NCBI GenBank assembly: GCA_018806985.1
Contig: JADANN010000231.1
Coordinates: forward strand, 124,001 to 188,000
From: Angiostrongylus vasorum
Taxonomy: Eukaryota; Nematoda; Chromadorea; Rhabditida; Metastrongylidae
Reading direction: 5' to 3'
Length of the DNA: 64,000 bases
This document shows, one piece after another, positions 55,851 through 64,000 of this stretch; position 1 is the first letter of the stretch; each line of letters starts with the position of its first letter. The notes under the pieces were generated by a model. The model did no database searches. It saw only the letters and a program-made list of their open reading frames with translations, and was not told the origin of the DNA. The position numbers were made by a program, and so were the translations under genes.

Positions 55851-57400
55851 GACTCCGCAATGCAAGCCATCTTCGAACTTCTTGTTGAACATGAAGGAAG
55901 AATTAATATGCATGGCTTGTCCATCCAGCAGCTAATGGCTCTCCTAAAGGAGTGTCTAAATTGCTCAGTTTTCAGATGGTCTGGGAAATATTTCGCTCAA
56001 ATAAGGGGTTGGCTATGGGACAGCGACTGGCAACAAGCCTTGCCATTGTGTTAATGTCCAGGATAGAAGCCCCTTGTTCTCGATCTCCAGCCACTACTCT
56101 GCTGCAGATATGTAGATGATTGTTTTGTTATCTTCTCTACGCAGGAGGAGATGGACAAATGCTTTGAATTATTGGACGAGCAGTCTGAGCTACATTAAGT
56201 TCACCCTGGAGAAACCGAGAAAAAACTGGCTTCCGTTTTTAAACGTTTAAATAAACCTATCAAGTAGTAGTTACATGACAAAATGGTACCGAAAGCCAAG
56301 TAACAAGAACATCCTCGTTCATTTCCTTTCTTCTCACCCTTCACACACAAAGAGGGCGCTTGTGAGAAACATGTTTCGAACAGCCACCTCTGTGTGCAGA
56401 ACCAGGGGACTAAAGGAAGAATCGCACGACTTGGCTCGGCAAATAGCCATCTTTAATGGCTACGAAATAGTAACTCCACGAGATCAGTTTAGAAGGAGAG
56501 CGACGCGCCCAAGTGAAACAGTTGGCCAAAAAAGAAAGTCCTGTTTATATTGCCCCTTTATTAGCGATGAAGTAAGCGTAGCGATTAAACGATGCTTAAG
56601 AAGGGCAGGGTCTAGAGGAATCGGTAGCGATAGTTGAAATACCACCGGCTACTCGACGTCGTCAGTTAGTTCGCAACCGCCTGTATCACCGTCTATGCGA
56701 AACAACGAATTGCGTAATCTGCCTTTACGGCAGGGACGGTGATTGCATGAGTTCAGGTACGATATACCTGATCTCTTGTAATAATTGCGGAGATGAATAT
56801 ATTGGCGAAACGGGCAGGCCTTTGTGTATCCGTATAAAAGAACACCTAGATGGCAAACGAAAACTAAGACAAAGTACCCCACTAGGGACGCATAGGATAC
56901 AAAAAGCATAGCGGGGACGATTTTGAATATAATTGCATCAATATACTTGCGTAGGATACTAAAACACCAGCGCGAGAACTTCTTGAGGCTTTTTGGATAA
57001 ATGCTAAAAACCCTACAATGAATAGCAGGGATGAATGCCCAAAGGTCATACGCGAGCTGACCCCGTATGTTCGCATCAATTTCTGATGTGGGATGGTGCA
57101 GTCATCAACCTTATGTGACTATAATCAGCTGTTCTAATCTTCCTCATTGGAAGGCACGTAAAAAAGCGGTGAGTTTTTTTCGAGAAGCTGTTGACCATGT
57201 AATTACCATAGAGCTTTTTCATCTTTTTTGTAAGTGTTATTGAGGCGTTTGGCCTAGTAAATTGTATATCAGTATACCCTTCCAGGCTCTGAAAAAGGCG
57301 ATATTGCCGAAACGTCAACTACTGTTGTATTGTATTGTGTTTTTTCTATGGAAGTAAATATATGCTGTTAACAACCTCGCGATTGCTGAACAACAAACCG
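55850..57400 (+). mobile_element. PLE, RT to 3' terminal repeat (plus member of a head-to-head pair)
   Basis: Starts inside the RT (SAMQAIFELLVEHEGRINMH, 55,824-56,054), then RYVDDCFVI-type text near 56,105, LVRNMFRTATSVCRTRGLKE (56,275-56,637). An open GIY-YIG stretch at 56,637-56,911 has Cys linker NCVICLYGRDGDC and nuclease TIYLISCNNCGDEYIGETGR followed by IKEHLDGKRK. Terminal repeat with hammerhead at 57,282. The joint with the minus PLE is within one or two bases of 55,850. Confidence 0.9.
57282..57325 (+). ncRNA. Hammerhead ribozyme-like motif
   Basis: CTGAAAA, A, GGCG-ATAT-TGCC (G-U closing), GAAAC, GTC, AAC. G8 is A; probably weak. Confidence 0.55.
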
Positions 57401-57705
57401 ACGCATTCAGATGCTAGGAGTAACCCGTTTCATACAAGGGATGGGATCCGAAGCTCCGACTTGCGCCAACGATCGAAAATCAAAGATGCCGATTTGTACG
57501 CCGAACAGTCGAAGATAAGGTGGACCGACACGTAATGCATATGAATGACAACCGATGGACATGAGCCGTTAGTGACTGGATTCCTCGGGATGTCAAACGT
57601 GCTGCAGGAAGAACACCGACCAGATGGTCAGAGTTCCTTAGGAAGAGCCCAGAAGAAAGATATGGTGCTCGACGGGTCCCTAAAGCGAGCAGAACTCTCG
57701 CATCA
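57400..57705 (+). mobile_element. RTE-A 3' coding fragment
   Basis: Text like DNRWT*AVSDWIPRDVKRAAG and RYGARRVPKASRTLAS across frames, matching 31,560-31,860. It is joined to antisense PLE at about 57,705 with the same boundary as 39,212. Confidence 0.7.
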
Positions 57706-58750
57706 GTGATTAAGGACTTTGAAAGTTTTATCTGTAAACATCCGAAATTTAACACCAACTTCATTTTTGGGCTCTTGTTGTCTAAAGAACGGCTGAGGAA
57801 ATGGTGCTATTGGTAAGGCCCCCACTTGGCGTTGTTCGGTCCTATTTTGCGTTTCATCTCTAGCTTTTTTGCGGAGTCTATTTCGGAGTTCGTGTAAGCT
57901 ACATGCGACCCTACGCAAGGTTACCTTAGAAATGGGTTCATATAGTGAGAAACTCGGTGCCAATTCTAATAACGAGCGCGCACCGTCAGGGAGAGTCATG
58001 CCTCCTAACACGATTAGCCTTGGATTTTCCTGCACATTATTTATTCTGCTGTGACCTGTTTGATGTTCGTTAGCGGTATTTCTGTCCGCTCTTGAAGTTA
58101 TGTTATGCGATTCACTCAAAAGGTCTTCGAATTTTCTCCGCAAAGTTACTTCAGCATTAGACCTAATAGAGTTGCAAATCAACACTGATCCACCCACTGT
58201 TGTCCTCCAGAGGCGGTCCTCCAAATACTGAGTACAATAGTTTTCCTTCGTCTCGCACTTCTTCCACTTGGCGAACATCTGGCTTTGTCGGCTTTGTAGA
58301 GAGGTGCTTATTATTCGCAATTCGATGTCCAGTACTCGCTGACTGCCCTCTGGTAGTCCGCATACATCGTGTAGTCGTCTTCGTTTTATGAATTTTGGAA
58401 CGACTCGGTATTTTAGACAGCGGCGGAGAAAGTGTGGCTTGAAAGTGACCTATTGACTGTTGAGCTAGGACGATCTTTTGTCTTAGTGACAGCGCTTCTT
58501 TTACAAGTCGGAAGTATCATGCTGGTACGTCTCGTAATAAATCCCAAGACCAACTTTCTATTAACCTCGGCATAGATCAAGTAATTCTTCGTATTCTTGT
58601 TGAGCAAACGCGAGGTGTTATTTTATTCTTTATTCAGGAACAAGCTGACGTTTCGGCGAATTCCGCCTTCCTCAGAGCCTGGAAAGGTCAAGTTGACAGC
58701 AATCTACCCGGCTAAACACCTCTATAACCAAACAGAGAAAACGCTGAAGT
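57705..58750 (-). mobile_element. PLE N-terminal region and 5' terminal repeat
   Basis: ORF 57,703-58,320: SQMFAKWKKCETKENYCTQY, VTLRRKFEDLLSESHN, LIVLGGMTLPDGARSLLELA, ACSLHELRNRLRKKARDETQ, VGALPIAPFPQPFFRQQEPK. This is the longest intact PLE N-terminal reading and shows the native text around the RTE/PLE fusion. The terminal repeat with hammerhead is at 58,570-58,750. RT and nuclease are absent. Confidence 0.85.
58643..58686 (-). ncRNA. Hammerhead ribozyme-like motif with consensus core
   Basis: Minus: CTGAGGA, A, GGCG-GAATT-CGCC, GAAAC, GTC, AGCTTG; stem I CAGGCT/AGCTTG six pairs. Confidence 0.7.
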
Positions 58751-60055
58751 AATCGACTTGGGGCCGTTACCCTACTGTGGATATATAAACGGCTACTTTG
58801 TCATTTGCTCAACACAAGAGGAAATGAACAAATATTTTTGAGTTGCTGAATGAGCAGTCAGAGTATAATAAGTTCACCCGAGAGAAACCGAAGGAAATCT
58901 GGCTTCTATTACTGAACGTGCAAATTAACCTATCAGAAAGCAGCTACATTACGAAATGCTACCGAAAAGCCAAGTAACAAAAACAGACTTGTTCATTACC
59001 TCACCTCTTCACCCGTTCAAACACAAAAAGGGCGCTTGTAAGAAATATGTTTCGAAAAGCAACCAATGTGTGCACGGGAAGAAAGCAAAAAGAGGAGTCC
59101 CGGAATTTGGCACGGCAAATAGCCATTTCTAAGGCTACGAAACTGTAGCTCGGGATAGGTGTAGGGAAAATACCAGGCCTCCAAACAACAACTCTAGCGA
59201 TAAAAAGATCCCGTTCATCCTACTCTTTGTCTCAAGCAATGTAAGTGCAGCTGTAGAACGCTGCTTAAGAAAGCGGGTCTAGAGAATTCGGCAAACGTAG
59301 TTGAAATGCCACCGAGTACTCTTAGCCGCCAGCTAGTTCGTAAAAGTCTATATGACCGTCTATGTGCAACGCAAAAATAGCATAATTTGCCCTAATGGTA
59401 GAGAGTGTGGCTGCATTAGTTCGAGTACAGTTTATCTGATTTCCTGTAAGTGTGCAGAAACGAATACATTGGTGAAACGGGTAGACCACTTTGAATCCGT
59501 ATAAAGGAATACCTAGTTGGTAAACTTAAACCAAATAGTCCAGTAGGCACGCATGGGACGCAAAGACATAACGGAGAAGATTTTGAAGTAGGAGTTACGA
59601 TCCTCGCACAGAAATCAAGAACACAAGCGCGTAAAACTCCTGACGCATTCTGGATTAATTCCAAGAATCCGGAAATGAAACGCAAGGAGGAATACCTCAT
59701 TATCACGCGTGATATTGGGCAGTATATAAGCCTGTTATTTTCGATGGGATGGGCACATTACGCTTCAGTGTGAATTCTGTGCGGTTGGTCTCCACGCGAC
59801 ATGCTCAGTGGAAGACTCATAGAAAGCGGTGAGTGTGCAAAGCTGTGTTTAATGTGATTGAAATCTTGGTTCAGCGTTTTCTCTGTTTGGTTATGAATTT
59901 GTTCGGCCGGGTAGACTGCTGTTAACTTGACCTTTCCAGCCTCTGAGGAAGGTGAAATCCGCCGAAACGTCAGCATGTTCCTGAATAAAGAATAAAATAA
60001 CACATCGCATTTACTCAACAAGAGTATAAAGAATTATTTGATCAATGCCGAGTTT
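58750..60055 (+). mobile_element. PLE, end of RT to 3' terminal repeat
   Basis: Begins at RT text (YINGYFVICSTQEEMNK-like near 58,780), then EYNKFTREKPKE, NMFRKATNVCTGRKQKEESR, Cys linker and YLISCKCAET...YIGETGRPL-type nuclease (59,400-59,520, frameshifted), APVGTHGTQRHNGEDFE-like text, and the terminal repeat with hammerhead at 59,932. It abuts the minus PLE terminal repeat at 58,750, giving another inverted pair. Confidence 0.85.
59932..59976 (+). ncRNA. Hammerhead ribozyme-like motif
   Basis: CTGAGGA, A, GGTG-AAATC-CGCC (U-G pair in stem II), GAAAC, GTC, AGC. Stem I GCCT loses one pair. Confidence 0.65.
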
Positions 60056-60429
60056 AATAGAAAGTCGACCGTGGGTTTTGAATTTTCTACTTACTTTTTG
60101 TTGCAATAGTGGCTGGTTTCCAGATATTGGCAGAAGCTTGTAGAACATAATGCATAACAAATCCGAAGTGGTGAGATATTTTTTACTTCGCGCCATCTCA
60201 CTTCGAGCTATTTCTTGCTTCGGTTCATTTTTGAAAAATTCACTGAAGATTTCACTAGCATTGCACGAGTCAGGATTATTAGATAATAAGTGCAAATTGA
60301 AAATGTGCTCAGCTTCGGTTCGTTACTAACCATAATTTCGTTGATATTAAAAAATTCCCCTCTACCTGGACGAGTTTGCTCGTGCCAAAAACCCGAGTGC
60401 ATGTCAAATTTCGTGAACAGCTATTCCCC

Positions 60430-60915
60430 CTCACAAAATAGTGCACAAAAGCACAAGGGTTGCGATTTTGAAGTAAATTTTCAAATCCTAGAGCAGGGAA
60501 TCGAAAATGTCAACGCTCAAGAATCTAGAAGCGGTGTGAATAAATTTGAAGAGCTCAAAAGGTGAACCACAAAGAAGAACTTCTTGCTATCACACGTGAC
60601 CTAGCGCCTTTTCTCGGAATGATTTTTTACCTGAATGCCTCTCTCGTCATGCCACGTGAACAACACGTGGATGATTCCATAAGCAACAGAACGGTGAGTA
60701 GTTTTTAACACAAAATGGCGTTGATTTACATGTTAGATCTTCATTTGTGCTGTAGATATTTCACCATATTACATGAATAGCGTTGTCAAAATAGGTCCAG
60801 GGTCCGAAGAAAGCGAATTCGCCGAAAGGTCAGCTTTAGCCAGTGAACGACGACTGCAACAACGACTGATACCACCCTCGCGACAGATCAACAGGGGCAG
60901 TTCTTAAGAACTACA
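60430..60915 (+). mobile_element. Old PLE 3' end with hammerhead
   Basis: Nuclease C-terminus HKGCDFEVNFQILEQG (end of the frame 60,290-60,565), ATCACACGTGACCTAGCG, GAACGGTGAGTAGTTTTTAA, then the motif at 60,800 and an ACGACTGCAACAACGACTGA tail like the small elements. Confidence 0.7.
60800..60840 (+). ncRNA. Hammerhead ribozyme-like motif, damaged
   Basis: CCGAAGA, A, AGCGAATTCGCC, GAAAG, GTC, AGC; U4 is changed. Confidence 0.45.
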
Positions 60916-60919
60916 TATA

Positions 60920-61635
60920 GTAAGCAATAGTGCAAAAAAATGAAATAGAGGTCGCCCGATGACATCTGAAACTTTCACTTCAATCAACAACATAATCTAC
61001 ACTTAAGTTCTACGCCTTTCGCACCCGGTTGCCGTGTCAAACGGCTGCCTCGCTTAACTGTCGCAGTTTAATCCGTTCATTTTTGGATGCCGGACAAATT
61101 CAAGCTACATCACATACTTTTGTGAATAAGGATGAAATAATTAATTTCCCCTCTGTGATCAAACCTAAGTGGCACTGCTTCAGTTTTTTTAGTTTTTTTA
61201 AGTTTTTTATTTTTTTTATAAACGTTCACTGCGGTAAAGAATTTTTGAAACGTTCCACCATTATTAGTGGTTAGTTGATTTTGGCCGAACTCATGAGACA
61301 AGAACCAAAGCCATTGGAATTATTGATGATTTTGTTAGGTTTCCGGAAAAAAGAACTAATTTTCACGTTTTTTTAAAGAACGATTTGTGTAAATGAAAGA
61401 AATACTAAGCACTGGAAAAAAAATTTCCCACGGGGGTAAACGTCGCATGATGTTGATGGCAATGGAATGATAGCTAGAAGTACAGAAAAGTGGTGACCAA
61501 CGACGAAATGCATTTGTTGAAGTTTCCAAGTCTCTTTTTTTCTTCTTGTTCCGGAAACGATCTTAGAATAAAGTTTTCAATAATTAGTTTTAAAAACCGA
61601 AAGGCTTTTTCTAGAATTTTTGGATGAAGGGCTAA
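60920..61635. other. No supported gene
   Basis: AT-rich with T-runs near 61,190; nothing recognised. Confidence 0.4.
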
Positions 61636-61639
61636 CGGA

Positions 61640-61910
61640 TGAAGCTCTCGGCGTTGCTCAATGCCTCACGGACGCGCCGTGCATTGGACTTCATCAAGCA
61701 CCGTCAGAGGTGATTGAATGCACATCTGGCGTATATGATGATTCGCGATGGCCTAGCGATGTATCGAGTTAGTTCTGCTATCCTCCTAGTAAAGTTTGGC
61801 ACAAATTTATTGACCTCTGAAGAATGGACGGATTGGAGAGTCTGAAATTCTGGTTCGATCCTATGTGTTTTGCAGGGTGCTTCTAACCAGTGTGGTACAC
61901 GCGCCCCTTC
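61640..61910 (-). repeat. SINE-1 copy
   Basis: Tail AAGCTCTCGGCGTTGCTCAA, body ATGTATCGAGTTAGTTCTGC, box B-like GGTTCGATCC near 61,853, box A-like CCAGTGTGGTACA near 61,888. Confidence 0.75.
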
Positions 61911-61914
61911 GATT

Positions 61915-63325
61915 TTAGCTTTAATTTTTGCACTTTGCCAAAAAGTTCCGAAGTTTTGGGATACCGGACGGATTAACATCTTTTTTCTTTCTTGAAGAGT
62001 TATCGGAACTACCGTAAATGTAAAAGTAAATAACCGCGAAGAATGGAATTTGTTGTTTCGCACTTTACACTGGAATGTGAAACTCTCATCAACGACTCAT
62101 GCAATAGGTAAAAACTTGTCTAGAAATGCTAGTCGCTTTTATTTGTTCAAGAAAACCATGGCCTATAAACCTTCACACCTTCTGACCATGATTCTCAATT
62201 TAAATCAATTCACGAAGCTTTATCGGTATTCTATGAGTTTAAGTTCATGCCGTGTCGTTGTCGTCTAGAATTTTAAAAAGATTATTGAGTGATGGGATTT
62301 TTTTCGCTTGATTTAAGGAACTCCCTGATGCCACCTCTATATGGAGATACGAGAACACAACAGATCAGTTTTGTAATTCAAGTAGCATAATTCTATATAA
62401 CTGGCTACCACAAGTGGATATGCTACATGTGTAGGCAATTCTTCTGGATTTTTCTCGAATATCGTTTAGTTCGTTTTTTTTGAATGAGTTGTTTGCATTA
62501 TCACACATGGATGTATTCTCTCTTGAAAATAGATCGTTGTAAAGATCTTCCCTGACAGCGATCGATGGAGATGGACATGTCAGTGCCATAGGTTCTGTAG
62601 AGAAACAGGGTTAAAAGAATGTTCGATCCCCGGTTTAATGGAGAGTGTTCCCGGTCAGGAAAGCAGAGAATCGAAAAAATGTTCGTGAGCGAATCCGCCC
62701 TATTCTGCGAATGTCTAGAAAGGCAATCGAGCGCTGGCTTTTATTATTCACAAGGGAATGGGTGCAATTCTTGAATGCGTCACTGGAATTCCGCTGAATT
62801 CCTCATGCACATAAATTCCGAGAAAAAAACCTAAACAATAAATTATGAGAAAGGGGCTATTTCTAGAAGGTGGACCTCCTTAAATTTGGTGACATGAAAA
62901 ATATTACGACGTTTTTTTTGGGAAGTATTTTTCCCGTGAGTGAACTTTCAAAGAACACAAGAAATGTTTCGAAAAACTTAAGTTGCAACATTTATATTAT
63001 CAAATCAAAACCTTCCTTTTTCGATACCTAAATGGATAGATCGGGTTATATTGCAACGATGTTGATAATGAGGAAAGATAACACTGCAGTGGTGATTCAG
63101 CTCCTTCAAAAAAATTCCTTAAGCGAGAAAAAGCAACCACAAGCAACTGAATACTTGCTAATGAGGAAGGTATTTTACTTTTATTATACAAATTATTAAA
63201 ACCAGAAAAGTGAAATTTAAAAAGAATTTTGGGTTGATAATTGGATAAGATAAAAAATCTTCGTAAAAATTTTTTTCCTATTTTTTCCGAACTATGGCAC
63301 CTTTTTTTCTACGGATCTCCCTCAT
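61915..63325. other. No supported gene
   Basis: Nothing recognised on either strand; short AT-rich frames only. Confidence 0.4.
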
Positions 63326-63329
63326 AAAG

Positions 63330-64000
63330 AGAGCTAATGCCGGTTAGTACGCAAGGCAATGTGACGCCTCCCTAGATGGTGGATAGGGGATTAATCGCAG
63401 ACCAAAAGAGACCTCGCTGAGTCGCAGGTGGATCTAAGAGACGGATTGCCTGTTTCTGTTCTACCGATTTGGGACATGCCATCTGAGTCTGTGAGGACGC
63501 TTTCACGCATGCATGCGTGGACGTATTCTCGTTTATGCGGATTGTATTCCACTGGTCAGATCGGCAAAAAGCCTGCAATCAAGTAACAGGGAAGTATAGG
63601 AAGGATAGGAGTTTCCTCCAACAAATAAGCTCAGCAAGCTATACGTGGGTATCAAATGCTAAACACGGTAAAATAAGTGCGCGTCATTCCTCTGACCCCG
63701 AAAGAGTCCGTGATACGGCAGCGTTCGGTAGGAGGAGTACGGAGAGGCTGCTAAAATCTCAGGATCATTCTAGGCTGCCTAAATGGTAAGGGGACTATAA
63801 TGACAATCTGTATCTAAAATTCACGATCACTTGCATCTCAGTTTGATCATGCAGGCAAGAAGTATAAGGTGCGACGTCATCGCACTGCCTGAGACAAGAA
63901 GACGTCACCAATTCAACGCCGTTTATTAAATCGGAGAAGAACTGTTTCTCGAACATGTGATAGTAGAGGAGTTGGCGGTGTCTGCATTGTCGTCAAAAAC
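63330..64000 (+). mobile_element. RTE-A LINE 5' end, running off the window
   Basis: The 5' leader (63,330-63,785) matches 23,550-24,440 and 42,940-43,810. At 63,860-64,000 endonuclease text starts: RCDVIALPETRRRHQFNAVY, a stop, IGEELFLE, then in another frame CDSRGVGGVCIVVKN. This is the N-terminus of the apurinic-type endonuclease (IALxETR is the Glu-containing motif). It has a stop and a frameshift within 140 bases, so it is dead. Confidence 0.75.

Noticed and set aside
1..64000. CRISPR arrays, rRNA, bacterial operons
   Set aside because: No regularly spaced short repeats, no rRNA text, and coding units have introns; this is a eukaryotic genome.

Overview
This window is nuclear DNA from a nematode, most likely a strongylid (hookworm-like) species. 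The nematode call rests on compact exons with short introns and on the style of the GW182/AIN-1-like gene. The strongylid call is an inference from the dense mixture of RTE-type LINEs, Penelope-like elements (PLEs) and tRNA-derived SINEs. There is no prokaryotic gene organisation. Host gene content is low and confined to a few places; about three quarters of the window is transposon-derived and broken.

Layout. (1) 1-2787: the 3' half of a GW182/TNRC6/AIN-1-like miRNA-silencing gene on the + strand, with a SINE in its last intron. (2) 2788-13 kb: probable 3'UTR and intergenic DNA with old SINEs, an old PLE remnant, two fragments of a long-chain acyl-CoA synthetase gene and one very good pre-miRNA-like hairpin. 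(3) 13-21 kb: minus-strand RTE LINE remains of two families (here RTE-A and RTE-B) and an inverted PLE composite. (4) 21,055-46,297: a very large inverted duplication with two ~9.0-kb arms (21,055-30,036 and 37,317-46,297) around a 7.3-kb spacer. The arms are colinear end to end: paired coordinates sum to 67,354-67,355 everywhere tested. They carry SINEs, RTE-B, RTE-A, an RTE/PLE fusion and a PLE. The spacer holds another RTE-A, another PLE pair and a frameshifted piece of the proteasome ATPase gene rpt-6/PSMC5. (5) 46.3-61 kb: a PLE cluster, including the most complete copy (46,540-49,650), several head-to-head PLE pairs and SINE insertions with target-site duplications. (6) 61-64 kb: a SINE, apparently empty DNA, and the 5' end of another RTE-A LINE running off the window.

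The most interesting signal is a short motif seen about 22 times on both strands at PLE termini. It reads CUGANGA, an extra A, a small hairpin (GGCG-loop-CGCC), then GAAAC-GUC, with flanks that can pair. That is the hammerhead ribozyme core. Stem II shows compensatory changes between copies (G-C, A-U and G-U at the same positions). Hammerheads are known in PLEs from the literature. What looks worth following here is the number of copies, small ribozyme-bearing elements with no PLE body, the inner edges of the 9-kb inverted duplication lying at two such motifs, and an in-frame RTE-PLE coding fusion. All reads are by eye; no alignments or folding software were run.
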